DNA from: Ascarosepion bandense
Taxonomy: Eukaryota; Mollusca; Cephalopoda; Sepiida; Sepiidae
Assembly: GCA_037127315.1 (NCBI GenBank)
Contig: JBBBDQ010001155.1
Coordinates: 2,147,001-2,211,000 of the forward strand
Length of the DNA: 64,000 nt
Direction of reading: 5' to 3'
This document shows, in pieces, positions 10,741-24,514 of the stretch. The notes beneath the pieces are model-generated. The model saw only the letters and a program-made list of their open reading frames with translations, was not told the DNA's origin and made no database searches. Numbering within the stretch: position 1 is the stretch's first letter; each line of letters begins with the position of its first letter. Made by a program: the position numbers and the translations under genes.

Positions 10741-11669
10741 ATGAGCCTCAATGAGATCTCCCGTAAAATACAAAGAAGGGTTTGTAATATTATTGGGACT
10801 GACCTGAAATGAGCCTCAATGAGATCTCCCGTAAAATACAAAGAAGGGTTTGTAATATTATTGGGACTGACCTGAAATGAGCCTCAATGAGATCTCCCGT
10901 AAAATACAAAGAAGGGTTTGTAATATTATTGGTGCTGACCTGAAATTAGCCTCAATGAGATCTCCCGTAAAATCCAAAGAAGGGTTTGTAATATTATTGG
11001 TCCTGACCTGAAATGAGCCTCAATGAGATCTCCCGTAAAATACAAAGAAGGGTTTGTAATATTATTGGGACTGACCTGAAATGAGCCTCAATGAGATCTC
11101 CCGTAAAATACAAAGAAGGGTTTGTAATATTATTGGTCCTGACCTGAAATTAGCCTCAATGAGATCTCCTGTAAAATCCAAAGAAGTGTTTGTAATATTA
11201 CTGGTCCTGACCTGAAATGAGCCTCAATGAGATCTCCCGTAAAATACAAAGAAGGGTTTGTAATATTATTGGTCCTGACCTGAAATGAGCCTCAATGAGA
11301 TCTCCCGTAAAATAGAAAGAAGGGTTTGTAATATTATTGGGACTGACCTGAAATGAGCCTCAATGAGATCTCCCGTAAAATACAAAGAAGGGTTTGTAAT
11401 ATTATTGGTCCTAACCTGAAATGAGCCTCAATGAGATCTCCCGTAAATTACAAAGAAAGATTTGTAATATTATTGGGACTGACCTGAAATGAGCCTTGAT
11501 TAGATCTTCTGTAAAAATCCAAAGAAGGGTTTGTAATATTATTGGGACTGACCTGAAATGAGCTTCAATGAGATCTCCTGTAAAATCCAAAGAAGGGTTT
11601 GTAATATTATTGGTCCTGACCTGAAATGAGCCTCAATGAGATCTCCCGTAAAATACAAAGAAGGGTTTA

Positions 11670-14600
11670 TCATATTATTGGGACTGACCTGAAATGAGCC
11701 TTGATGAGATCTTCCGTAAAATCCTAAGAAGGGTTTGTAATATTATTGGTTGGTCCTGACCTGAAATGAGCTTCAATGAGATCTCCCATAAAATCCAAAG
11801 AGGGGTTGGTAATATTATTAGTCCTAACCTGAAATGAGCCTCAATGAGATCTCCCATAAAATCCAAAGAAGGGTTTGTAATATTATTGTTCCTGACCTGA
11901 AATGTGCCTCAATGAGATCTCTTGTAAAATCCAAAGAAGTGTTTGTAATATTATTGGTCCTGACCTGAAATTAGCCTCAATGAGATCTCCTGTAAAATAC
12001 AAAGAAGGGTTTGTAATATTATTGGTCCTGACCTGAAATGAGCCTTGATGAGATCTTCCATAAAATCCAAAGAAGGGTTTGTAATATTATTGGGACTGAC
12101 CTGAAATGAGCCTTGATTAGATCTTCTGTAAAAATCCAAAGAAGGGTTTGTAATATTATTGGTCCTGACCTGAAATGAGCTTCAATGAGATCTCCTGTAA
12201 AATCCAAAGAAGGGTTTGTAATATTATTGGGACTGACCTGAAATGAGCCTCAATGAGATCTCCCGTAAAATGCAAAGAATGGTTTGTAATATTATTGGGA
12301 CTGACCTGAAATGAGCCTCAATGAGATCTCCCGTAAATTACAAAGAAGGGTTTGTAATATTATTGGGACTGACCTGAAATGAGCCTCAATGAGATCTCCC
12401 GTAAAATCCAAAGAAGGGTTTGTAATATTATTGGGACTGACCTGAAATGAGCCTCAATGAGATCTCCCGTAAAATCCAAAGAAGGGTTTGTAATATTATT
12501 GGTCCTGACCTGAAATGAGCCTCAATGAGATCTCCCGTAAAATACAAAGAAGGGTTTGTCATATTATTGGGACTGACCTGAAATGAGCCTTGATGAGATC
12601 TTCCGTAAAATCCTAAGAAGGGTTTGTAATATTATTGGTTGGTCCTGACCTGAAATGAGCTTCAATGAGACCTCCCATAAAATCCAAAGAGGGGTTGGTA
12701 ATATTATTAGTCCTAACCTGAAATGAGCCTCAATGAGATCTCCCATAAAATCCAAAGAATGGTTTGTAATATTATTGGTCCTGACCTGAAATGAGCCTCA
12801 ATGAGATCTCCTGTAAAATCCAAAGAAGTGTTTGTAATATTATTGGTCCTGACCTGAAATTAGCCTCAATGAGATCTCCTGTAAAATACAAAGAAGGGTT
12901 TGTAATATTATTGGTCCTGACCTGAAATGAGCCTTGATGAGATCTTCCGTAAAATCCTAAGAAGGGTTTGTAATATTATTGGTTGGTCCTGACCTGAAAT
13001 GAGCTTCAATGAGACCTCCCATAAAATCCAAAGAGGGGTTGGTAATATTATTAGTCCTAACCTGAAATGAGCCTCAATGAGATCTCCCATAAAATCCAAA
13101 GAATGGTTTGTAATATTATTGGTCCTGACCTGAAATGAGCCTCAATGAGATCTCCTGTAAAATCCAAAGAAGTGTTTGTAATATTATTGGTCCTGACCTG
13201 AAATTAGCCTCAATGAGATCTCCTGTAAAATACAAAGAAGGGTTTGTAATATTATTGGTCCTGACCTGAAATGAGCCTTGATGAGATCTTCCATAAAATC
13301 CAAAGAAGGGTTTGTCATATTATTGGGACTGACCTGAAATGAGCCTTGATTAGATCTTCTGTAAAAATCCAAAGAAGGGTTTGTAATATTATTGGTCCTG
13401 ACCTGAAATGAGCTTCAATGAGATCTCTTGTAAAATCCAAAGAAGGGTTTGTAATATTATTGGGACTGACCTGAAATGAGCCTCAATGAGATCTCCCGTA
13501 AAATACAAAGAAGGGTTTGTAATATTATTGGGACTGACCTGAAATGAGCCTCAATGAGATCTCCCGTAAAATCTAAAGAAGGGTTTGTAATATTATTGGG
13601 ACTGACCTGAAATGAGCCTTAATGAGATCTCCCGTAAAATGCAAAGAAGGGTTTGTAATATTATTGGTCCTGACCTGAAATGAGCCTCAATGAGATCTCC
13701 CGTAAAATACAAAGAAGGGTTTGTAATATTATTGGGACTGACCTGAAATGAGCCTCAATGAGATCTCCCGTAAATTACAAAGAAGGGTTTGTAATATTAT
13801 TGGGACTGACCTGAAATGAGCCTCAATGAGATCTCCCGTAAAATCCAAAGAAGGGTTTGTAATATTATTGGGACTGACCTGAAATGAGCCTCAATGAGAT
13901 CTCCCGTAAAATCCAAAGAATGTTTTGTAATATTATTGGGACTGACCTGAAATGAGCCTCTATGAGATCTCCCGTAAAATACAAAGAAGGGTTTGTAATA
14001 TTATTGGGACTGACCTGAAATGAGCCTCAGTGAGATCTCCCGTAAAATACAAAGAAGGGTTTGTAATATTATTGGGACTGACCTGAAATGAGCCTCAATG
14101 AGATCTCCCGGAAAATACAAAGAAGGGTTTGTAATATTATTGGGACTGACCTGAAATGAGCCTCAATGAGATCTCCCGTAAAATACAAAGAAGGGTTTGT
14201 AATATTATTGGGACTGACCTGAAATGAGCCTCAATGAGATCTCCCGTAAAATACAAAGAAGGGTTTGTAATATTATTGGTGCTGACCTGAAATTAGCCTC
14301 AATGAGATCTCCCGTAAAATCCAAAGAAGGGTTTGTAATATTATTGGTCCTGACCTGAAATGAGCCCCAATGAGATCTCCCGTAAAATACAAAGAAGGGT
14401 TTGTAATATTATTGGGACTGACCTGAAATGAGCCTCAATGAGATCTCCCGTAAAATACAAAGAAGGGTTTGTAATATTATTGGTCCTGACCTGAAATGAG
14501 CCCCAATGAGATCTACCGTAAAATCCAAAGAAGTGTTTGTAATATTACTGGTCCTGACCTGAAATGAGCCTCAATGAGATCTCCCGTAAAATACAAAGAA

Positions 14601-17600
14601 GGGTTTGTAATATTATTGGTCCTGACCTGAAATGAGCCTCAATGAGATCTCCCGTAAAATAGAAAGAAGGGTTTGTAATATTATTGGGACTGACATGAAA
14701 TGAGCCTCAATGAGATCTCCCGTAAAATCCAAAGAAGGGTTTGTAATATTATTGGTCCTTAACCTGAAATGAGCCTCAATGAGATCTCCCGTAAATTACA
14801 AAGAAAGATTTGTAATATTATTGGGACTGACCTGAAATGAGCCTTGATTAGATCTTCTGTAAAAATCCAAAGAAGGGTTTGTAATATTATTGGTCCTGAC
14901 CTGAAATGAGCTTCAATGAGATCTCCTGTAAAATCCAAAGAAGGGTTTGTAATATTATTGGGACTGACCTGAAATGAGCCTCAATGAGATCTCCCGTAAA
15001 ATACAAAGAAGGGTTTGTAATATTATTGGGACTGACCTGAAATGAGCCTTGATGAGATCTTCCGTAAAATCCAAAGAAGGGTTTGTAATATTATTGGTCC
15101 TGACCTGAAATGAGCATCAATGAGATCTCCCGTAAAATACAAAGAAGGGTTTGTCATATGATTTGGACTGACCTGAAATGAGCCTTGATGAGATCTTCCG
15201 TAAAATCCTAAGAAGGGTTTGTAATATTATTGGTTGGTCCTGACCTGAAATGAGCTTCAATGAGATCTCCCATAAAATCCAAAGAGGGGTTGGTAATATT
15301 ATTAGTCCTAACCTGAAATGAGCCTCAATGAGATCTCCCATAAAATCCAAAGAATGGTTTGTAATATTATTGGTCCTGACCTGAAATGAGCCTCAATGAG
15401 ATCTCCTGTAAAATCCAAAGAAGTGTTTGTAATATTATTGGTCCTGACCTGAAATTAGCCTCAATGAGATCTCCTGTAAAATACAAAGAAGGGTTTGTAA
15501 TATTATTGGTCCTCACCTGAATTGAGCCTTGATGAGATCTTCCATAAAATCCAAAGAAGGGTTTGTCATATTATTGGGACTGACCTGAAATGAGCCTTGA
15601 TTAGATCTTCTGTAAAAATCCAAAGAAGGGTTTTTAATATTATTGGTCCTGACCTGAAATGAGCTTCAATGAGATCTCCTGTAAAATCCAAAGAAGTGTT
15701 TGCAATATTATTGGGACTGACCTGAAATGAGCCTCAATGAGATCTCCTGTAAAATACAAAGAAGGGTTTGTAATATTATTGGGACTGACCTGAAATGAGC
15801 CTTGATGAGATCTTCCGTAAAATCCAAAGAAGGGTTTGTAATATTATTGGTCCTGACCTGAAATGAGCCTCAATGAGATCTCCCGTAAAATACAAAGAAG
15901 GGTTTGTCATATTATTGGGACTGACCTGAAATGAGCCTTGATGAGATCTTCCGTAAAATCCTAAGAAGGGTTTGTAATATTATTGGTTGGTCCTGACCTG
16001 AAATGAGCTTCAATGAGATCTCCCATAAAATCCAAAGAGGGGTTGGTAATATTATTAGTCCTAACCTGAAATGAGCCTCAATGAGATCTCCCATAAAATC
16101 CAAAGAAGGGTTTGTAATATTATTGGTCCTGACCTGAAATGAGCCTCAATGAGATCTGTAAAATCCAAAGAATGTTTTGTAATATTATTGGGACTGACCT
16201 GAAATGAGCCTCAATGAGATCTCCCGTAAAATACAAAGAAGGGTTTGTAATATTAATGGGACTGACCTGAAATGAGCCTCAATGAGATCTCCCGTAAAAT
16301 GCAAAGAAGGGTTTGTAATATTATTGGTCCTGACCTGAAATGAGCCTCAATGAGATCTCCCGTAAAATACAAAGAAGGGTTTGTAATATTATTGGTCCTG
16401 ACCTGAAATGAGCCTTGATTAGATCTTCCGTAAAATCCAAAGAAGGGTTTGTAATATTATTGGGACTGACCTGAAATGAGCCTCAATGAGATCTCCCGTA
16501 AAATACAAAGAAGGGTTTGTAATATTATTGGTCCTAACCTGAAATGAGCCTCAATGAGATCTCCCGTAAATTACAAAGAAAGATTTGTAATATTATTGGG
16601 ACTGACCTGAAATGAGCCTTGATTAGATCTTCTGTAAATATCCAAAGAAGGGTTTGTAATATTATTGGGACTGACCTGAAATGAGCTTCAATGAGATCTC
16701 CTGTAAAATCCAAAGAAGAAGGGTTTGTAATATTATTGGGACTGACCTGAAATGAGCCTCAATGAGATCTCCCGTAAAATCCAAAGAAGGGTTTGTAATA
16801 TTATTGGTCCTGACCTGAAATGAGCCTCAATGAGATCTCCCGTAAAATACAAAGAAGGGTTTGTCATATTATTGGGACTGACCTGAAATGAGCCTTGATG
16901 AGATCTTCCGTAAAATCCTAAGAAGGGTTTGTAATATTATTGGTTGGTCCTGACCTGAAATGAGCTTCAATGAGATCTCCCATAAAATCCAAAGAGGGGT
17001 TGGTAATATTATTAGTCCTAACCTGAAATGAGCCTCAATGAGATCTCCCATAAAATCCAAAGAATGGTTTGTAATATTATTGGTCCTGACCTGAAATGAG
17101 CCTCAATGAGATCTCCTGTAAAATCCAAAGAAGTGTTTGTAATATTATTGGTCCTGACCTGAAATTAGCCTCAATGAGATCTCCTGTAAAATACAAAGAA
17201 GGGTTTGTAATATTATTGGCCCTGACCTGAAATGAGCCTTGATGAGATCTTCCATAAAATCCAAAGAAGGGTTTGTCATATTATTGGGACTGACCTGAAA
17301 TGAGCCTTGATTAGATCTTCTGTAAAAATCCAAAGAAGGGTTTGTAATATTATTGGTCCTGACCTGAAATGAGCTTCAATGAGATCTCCTGTAAAATCCA
17401 AAGAAGGGTTTGTAATATTATTGGGACTGACCTGAAATGAGCCTCAATGAGATCTCCCGTAAAATGCAAAGAAGGGTTTGTAATATTATTGGGACTGACT
17501 TGAAATGAGCCTCAATGAGATCTCCTGTAAAATACAAAGAAGGGTTTGTAATATTATTGGGACTGACCTGAAATGAGCCTTGATGAGATCTTCCGTAAAA

Positions 17601-20600
17601 TCCAAAGAAGGGTTTGTAATATTATTGGTCCTGACCTGAAATGTGCCTCAATGAGATCTCCCGTAAAATACAAAGAAGGGTTTGTCATATCATTGGGACT
17701 GACCTGAAATGAGCCTTGATGAGATCTTCCGTAAAATCCTAAGAAGGGTTTGTAATATTATTGGTTGGTCCTGACCTGAAATGAGCTTCAATGAGATCTC
17801 CCATAAAATCCAAAGAGGGGTTGGTAATATTATTAGTCCTAACCTGAAATGAGCCTCAATGAGATCTCCCATAAAATCCAAAGAAGGGTTTGTAATATTA
17901 TTGGTCCTGACCTGAAATGAGCCTCAATGAGATCTGTAAAATCCAAAGAAGGTTTTGTAATATTATTGGGACTGACCTGAAATGAGCCTCAATGAGATCT
18001 CCCGTAAAATACAAAGAAGGGTTGTAATATTAATGGGACTGACCTGAAATGAGCTTCAATGAGATCTCCCGTAAAATGCAAAGAATGTTTTGTAATATTA
18101 TTGGGACTGACCTGAAATGAGCCTCAATGAGATCTCCCGTAAAATACAAAGAAGGGTTTGTAATATTATTGGTCCTGACCTGAAATGAGCCTTGATTAGA
18201 TCTTCCGTAAAATCCAAAGAAGGGTTTGTAATATTATTGGGACTGACCTGAAATGAGCCTCAATGAGATCTCCCGTAAAATACAAAGAAGGGTTTGTAAT
18301 ATTATTGGTCCTAACCTGAAATGAGCCTCAATGAGATCTCCCGTAAATTACAAAGAAAGATTTGTAATATTATTGGGACTGACCTGAAATGAGCCTTGAT
18401 TAGATCTTCTGTAAAAATCCAAAGAAGGGTTTGTAATATTATTGGGACTGACCTGAAATGAGCTTCAATGAGATCTCCTGTAAAATCCAAAGAAGGGTTT
18501 GTAATATTATTGGGACTGACCTGAAATGAGCCTCAATGAGATCTCCCGTAAAATGCAAAGAAGGGTTTGTAATATTATTGGTCCTGACCTGAAATGAGCC
18601 TCAATGAGATCTCCCGTAAAATCCAAAGAAGGGTTTGTAATATTATTGGGACTGACCTGAAATGAGCCTCAATGAGATCTCCCGTAAAATACAAAGAAGG
18701 GTTTGTAATATTATTGGGACTGACCTGAAATGAGCCTCAGTGAGATCTCCCGTAAAATACAAAGAAGGGTTTGTAATATTATTGGGACTGACCTGAAATG
18801 AGCCTCAATGAGATCTCCCGGAAAATACAAAGAAGGGTTTGTAATATTATTGGGACTGACCTGAAATGAGCCTCAATGAGATCTCCCGTAAAATACAAAG
18901 AAGGGTTTGTAATATTATTGGTCCTGACCTGAAATGAGACTTGATGAGATCTTCCATAAAATCCAAAGAAGGGTTTGTCATATTATTGGGACTGACCTGA
19001 AATGAGCCTTGATTAGATCTTCTGTAAAAATCCAAAGAAGGGTTTGTAATATTATTGGTCCTGACCTGAAATGAGCTTCAATGAGATCTCCTGTAAAATC
19101 CAAAGAAGGGTTTGTAATATTATTGGGACTGACCTGAAATGAGCCTCAATGAGATCTCCCGTAAAATGCAAAGAAGGGTTTGTAATATTATTGGGACTGA
19201 CCTGAAATGAGCCTCAATGAGACCTCCCGTAAATTACAAAGAAGGGTTTGTAATATTATTGGGACTGACCTGAAATGAGCCTCAATGAGATCTCCCGTAA
19301 AATCCAAAGAAGGGTTTGTAATATTATTGGGACTGACCTGAAATGAGCCTCAATGAGATCTCCCGTAAAATCCAAAGAAGGGATTGTAATATTATTGGTC
19401 CTGACCTGAAATGAGCCTCAATGAGATCTCCCGTAAAATACAAAGAAGGGTTTGTCATATTATTGGGACTGACCTGAAATGAGCCTTGATGAGATCTTCC
19501 GTAAAATCCTAAGAAGGGTTTGTAATATTATTGGTTGGTCCTGACCTGAAATGAGCTTCAATGAGACCTCCCATAAAATCCAAAGAGGGGTTGGTAATAT
19601 TATTAGTCCTAACCTGAAATGAGCCTCAATGAGATCTCCCATAAAATCCAAAGAATTGTTTGTAATATTATTGGTCCTGACCTGAAATGAGCCTCAATGA
19701 GATCTCCTGTAAAATCCAAAGAAGTGTTTGTAATATTATTGGTCCTGACCTGAAATTAGCCTCAATGAGATCTCCTGTAAAATACAAAGAAGGGTTTGTA
19801 ATATTATTGGTCCTGACCTGAAATGAGCCTTGATGAGATCTTCCATAAAATCCAAAGAAGGGTTTGTCATATTATTGGGACTGACCTGAAATGAGCCTTG
19901 ATTCGATCTTCTGTAAAAATCCAAAGAAGGGTTTGTAATATTATTGGTCCTTACCTGAAATGAGCTTCAATGAGATCTCTTGTAAAATCCAAAGAAGGGT
20001 TTGTAATATTATTGGGACTGACCTGAAATGAGCCTCAATGAGATCTCCCGTAAAATACAAAGAAGGGTTTGTAATATTATTGGTCCTGACCTGAAATGAG
20101 CCTCAATGAGATCTCCCGTAAAATCCAAAGAAGGGTTTGTAATATTATTGGGACTGACCTGAAATGAGCCTTAATGAGATCTCCCGTAAAATGCAAAGAA
20201 GGGTTTGTAATATTATTGGTCCTGACCTGAAATGAGCCTCAATGAGATCTTCCGTAAAATACAAAGAAGGGTTTGTAATATTATTGGGACTGACCTGAAA
20301 TGAGCCTCAATGAGATCTCCCGTAAATTACAAAGAAGGGTTTGTAATATTATTGGGACTGACCTGAAATGAGCCTCAATGAGATCTCCCGTAAAATCCAA
20401 AGAAGGGTTTGTAATATTATTGGGACTGACCTGAAATGAGCCTCAATGAGATCTCCCGTAAAATCCAAAGAAGGGTTTGTAATATTATTGGGACTGACCT
20501 GAAATGAGCCTCAATGTGATCTCCCGTAAAATACAAAGAAGGGTTTGTAATATTATTGGGACTGACCTGAAATGAGCCTCAGTGAGATCTCCCGTAAAAT

Positions 20601-22660
20601 ACAAAGAAGGGTTTGTAATATTATTGGGACTGACCTGAAATGAGCCTCAATGAGATCTCCCGGAAAATACAAAGAAGGGTTTGTAATATTATTGGGACTG
20701 ACCTGAAATGAGCCTCAATGAGATCTCCCGTAAAATACAAAGAAGGGTTTGTAATATTATTGGGACTGACCTGAAATGAGCCTCAATGAGATCTCCCGTA
20801 AAATACAAAGAAGGGTTCGTAATATTATTGGTGCTGACCTGAAATTAGCCTCAATGAGATCTCCCGTAAAATCCAAAGAAGGGTTTGTAATATTATTGGT
20901 CCTGACCTGAAATGAGCCTCAATGAGATCACCCGTAAAATACAAAGAAGGGTTTGTAATATTATTGGGACTGACCTGAAATGAGCCTCAATGAGATCTCC
21001 CGTAAAATACAAAGAAGTGTTTGTAATATTATTGGTCCTGACCTGAAATGAGCCTCAATGAGATCTACCGTAAAATCCAAAGAAGTGTTTGTAATATTAC
21101 TGGTCCTGACCTGAAATGAGCCTCAATGAGATCTCCCGTAAAATACAAAGAAGGGTTTGTAATATTATTGGTCCTGACCTGAAATGAGCCTCAATGAGAT
21201 CTCCCGTAAAATAGAAAGAAGGGTTTGTAATATTATTGGGTCTGACCTGAAATGAGCCTCAATGAGATCTCTCGTAAAATACAAAGAAGGGTTTGTAATA
21301 TTATTGGTCCTAACCTGAAATGAGCCTTAATGAGATCTCCCGTAAATTACAAAGAAAGATTTGTAATATTATTGGGACTGACCTGAAATGAGCCTTGATT
21401 AGATCTTCTTTAAAAATCCAAAGAAGGGTTTGTAATATTATTGGTCCTGACCTGAAATGAGCTTCAATGAGATCTCCTGTAAAATCCAAAGAAGGGTTTG
21501 TAATATTATTGGGACTGACCTGAAATGAGCCTCAATGAGATCTCCCGTAAAATACAAAGAAGGGTTTGTAATATTATTGGGACTGACCTGAAATGAGCCT
21601 TGATGAGATCTTCCGTAAAATCCAAAGAAGGGTTTGTAATATTATTGGTCCTGACCTGAAATGAGCCTCAATGAGATCTCCCGTAAAATACAAAGAAGGG
21701 TTTGTCATATTATTGGGACTGACCTGAAATGAGCCTTGATGAGATCTTCCGTAAAATCCTAAGAAGGGTTTGTAATATTATTGGTTGGTCCTGACCTGAA
21801 ATGAGCTTCAATGAGATCTCCCATAAAATCCAAAGAGGGGTTGGTAATATTATTAGTCCTAACCTGAAATGAGCCTCAATGAGATCTCCCATAAAATCCA
21901 AAGAATGGTTTGTAATATTATTGGTCCTGACCTGAAATGAGCCTCACTGAGATCTCCTGTAAAATCCAAAGAAGTGTTTGTAATATTATTGGTCCTGACC
22001 TGAAATTAGCCTCAATGAGATCTCCTGTAAAATACAAAGAAGGGTTTGTAATATTATTGGTCCTGACCTGAATTGAGCCTTGATGAGATCTTCCATAAAA
22101 TCCAAAGAAGGGTTTGTCATATCATTGGGACTGACCTGAAATGAGCCTTGATTAGATCTTCTGTAAAAATCCAAAGAAGGGTTTTTAATATTATTGGTCC
22201 TGACCTGAAATGAGCTTCAATGAGATCTCCTGTAAAATCCAAAGAAGGGTTTGCAATATTATTGGGACTGACCTGAAATGAGCCTCAATGAGATCTCCTG
22301 TAAAATACAAAGAAGGGTTTGTAATATTATTGGGACTGACCTGAAATGAGCCTTGATGAGATCTTCCGTAAAATCCAAAGAAGGGTTTGTAATATTATTG
22401 GTCCTGACCTGAAATGAGCCTCAATGAGATCTCCCGTAAAATACAAAGAAGTGTTTGTCATATTATTGGGACTGACCTGAAATGAGCCTTGATGAGATCT
22501 TCCGTAAAATCCTAAGAAGGGTTTGTAATATTATTGGTTGGTCCTGACCTGAAATGAGCTTCAATGAGATCTCCCATAAAATCCAAAGAGGGGTTGGTAA
22601 TATTATTAGTCCTAACCTGAAATGAGCCTCAATGAGATCTCCCATAAAATCCAAAGAAGG
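11670..22660. repeat. Recurrent three-monomer cassette (10 copies)
   Basis: A distinctive trio of monomers recurs ten times. The trio carries AATCCTAAGAAGG, a 4-bp insertion giving ATTGGTTGGTCCTGACC, then AGAGGGGTTGGTAAT and TTAGTCCTAACC. Copies begin at about 11675, 12564, 12908, 15160, 15912, 16869, 17690, 19460, 21710 and 22463. Spacing is irregular, which shows several rounds of block duplication on different scales. Confidence 0.8.
12908..16260. repeat. Large duplicated satellite block, copy 1
   Basis: Rare variants in this block recur in the same order 6551-6552 bp downstream: 12908/19460, 13184/19736, 14279/20830, 14658/21210 and 15912/22463. The block is about 3.35 kb. Some of the same markers also occur about 3348 bp upstream (10931 and 11311). 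Confidence 0.75.
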
Positions 22661-22815
22661 GTTTGTAATATTATTGGTCCTGACCTGAAATGAGCCTCAA
22701 TGAGATCTGTAAAATCCAAAGAAGGTTTTGTAATATTATTGGGACTGACCTGAAATGAGCCTCAATGAGATCTCCCGTAAAATACAAAGAAGGGTTTGTA
22801 ATATTAATGGGACTG
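19460..22815. repeat. Large duplicated satellite block, copy 2
   Basis: This is the partner of the block at 12.9-16.26 kb at a constant offset of 6551-6552 bp. Shared rare marks include GGTTTTTAATATTATT (15629 and 22183) and TTTGCAATATTATT. It is a recent segmental duplication inside the array. Confidence 0.75.
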
Positions 22816-23649
22816 ACCTGAAATGAGCCTCAATGAGATCTCCCATAAAATCCAAAGAAGGGTTTGTAATATTATTGGTCCTGACCTGAAATGAGCCTCA
22901 ATGAGATCTCCCGTTAAATACAAAGAAGGGTTTGTAATATTATTGGTCCTGACCTGAAATGAGCCTTGATGAGATCTTCCGTAAAATCCAAAGAAGCGTT
23001 TGTAATATTATTGGGACTGACCTGAAATGAGCCTCAATGAGATCTCCCGTAAAATCCAAAGAAGGGTTTGTAATATTATTGGGACTGACCTGAAATGAGC
23101 CTCAATGAGATCTCCCGTAAAATCCAAAGAAGGGTTTGTAATATTATTGGTCCTGACCTGAAATGAGCCTCAATGATATCTCCCATAAAATACAAAGAAG
23201 GGTTTGTAATATTATTGGGACTGACCTGAAATGAGCCTCAATGAGATCACCCGTAAAATACAAAGAAGGGTATGTAATATTATTGGGACTGACCTGAAAT
23301 GAGCCTCAATGAGATCTTCCGTAAAATACAAAGAATGGTTTGTAATATTATTGGGACTGACCTGAAATGAGCCTCAATGAGATCTCCCGTAAAATACAAA
23401 GAAGGGTTTGTAATATTATTGGGATTGACCTGAAATGAGCCTTGATGAGACCTTCCGTAAAATACAAAGAAGGGTTTGTAATATTATTGGTCCTGACCTG
23501 AAATGAGCCTCAATGAGATCTGTAAAATCCAAAGAAGTGTTTGTAATATTATTGGGACTGACCTGAAATGAGCTTCAATGAGATCTTCCGTAAAATCCAA
23601 AGAAGGGTTTGTAATATTATTGTTCCTAACCTGAAATGAGCCTCAATGA

Positions 23650-24040
23650 CTTATTAACAGGGGTAAGAAATGGATTGTAAATTTTAATACCTCCAAAAAT
23701 GTAGTTATTATCATTAACCATCATAGAAGAACTTTTATGCCTGCCATCAGTATGGCTGATGCTAACCTTATTGGGCTCGTGTTTTCCATTGACATGATTG
23801 CTAGGAAAGTTGGGGTCACTGTGTCATACCAGACAATTTTTCTTGTCAAGATCTTAGATGGACACAATATATAAAATACTATAATATTAAACTCTTCAAG
23901 TCTAGAGTCAACATTTATCTATCTTACATACCCTCACAATCTGCACTGACTTCCTCCTCTTATACCCATACAACAATCTCATTCAAAAAGCTCCTACCTT
24001 GAGTGGCTCTTGGGCCTGTATTGGGTGAACATTTAGTAAA
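23650..24040 (+). mobile_element. LINE-A remnant on the far side of the satellite
   Basis: The last monomer breaks at CCTCAATGA. LINE-A sequence from further upstream in the ORF follows: GKKWIVNFNTSKN-type frames, NHHRRTFMPAISMADANL, then IGLVFSIDM. A gap follows, then LFKSRVNIYLS and a worn 3' UTR ending near TTGGGTGAACATTTAG. It is an old copy, more diverged than those at 5.5-8.6 kb. Confidence 0.75.
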
Positions 24041-24514
24041 AAGGTTATTATTAAAATCTAGCAGAAAGCAGTGTTTCCAACTGGAACTAAATCCTAGGTC
24101 AGTAACAAGTCATCCTTTAAGAGCAGACCATTCTTTGTAAGATGACAAATCTTTTTAAAACCTCAAGTGACACAAAGATGAAGATGACAGGTTAGTATCA
24201 AATATGCAATATCCCCAAAGCATGGAAAGTAGAAAATGAACAATCTACTCCCATTAATTTGTCAATAAGTAAACATACCTAGTAACAAGAGAATATCTTC
24301 TTAGTAAGTAGGGTAGATCAGTTTGCTAATATATTCCTTTTTATTTTTTATGCTCATTTTCTTTGAATATTTTTATTGATTTCAAAAGCAGAATTGTTCT
24401 TTACACATGACAACATGTAAATAGAGCTATCATTACTGCAGATAATTAATGGACCATTCCATTTTGTTTCTGAGGAAAGATGGAAGAAAAAGATATATCA
24501 AAGATGCTGTTTGG
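24041..24514. other. No feature recognised
   Basis: AT-rich sequence between the LINE-A remnant and the left arm of the diverged inverted repeat. Confidence 0.5.

Larger units (their letters stand above)
8780..23649. repeat. 68-bp satellite array derived from LINE-A, about 218 copies
   Basis: An uninterrupted array of a 68-bp monomer spans about 14.9 kb. A typical monomer runs from GATCTCCCGTAAAATACAAA through GAAGGGTTTGTAATATTATT and GGGACTGACCTGAAATGAGC to CTCAATGA. One frame reads RKIQRRVCNIIGTDLK, which is the LINE-A C-terminal segment (LDKVQRRVCNVINTNL at 7.35 kb, LDKIQRRICNVIDPNL at 39.27 kb). The length is not a multiple of three and each unit carries an in-frame TGA, so no long protein can be made. 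Minus-strand frames of 62-77 codons recur but are artefacts of monomer variants. Nearly every unit contains AGATCT. LINE-A remnants flank both sides. Confidence 0.97.

Noticed and set aside
11675..22654. Repeated minus-strand frames of 62-77 codons (MDFMGDLIEAHF..., MDFYRRSNQGSF...)
   Set aside because: By-products of variant monomers in the 68-bp array. The unit is 68 bp, so reading frames cannot persist, and the real coding ancestry is on the plus strand.
8780..23649. CRISPR-like array
   Set aside because: Repeats are directly contiguous without unique spacers, and the setting is a eukaryotic genome with LINE-derived monomers.
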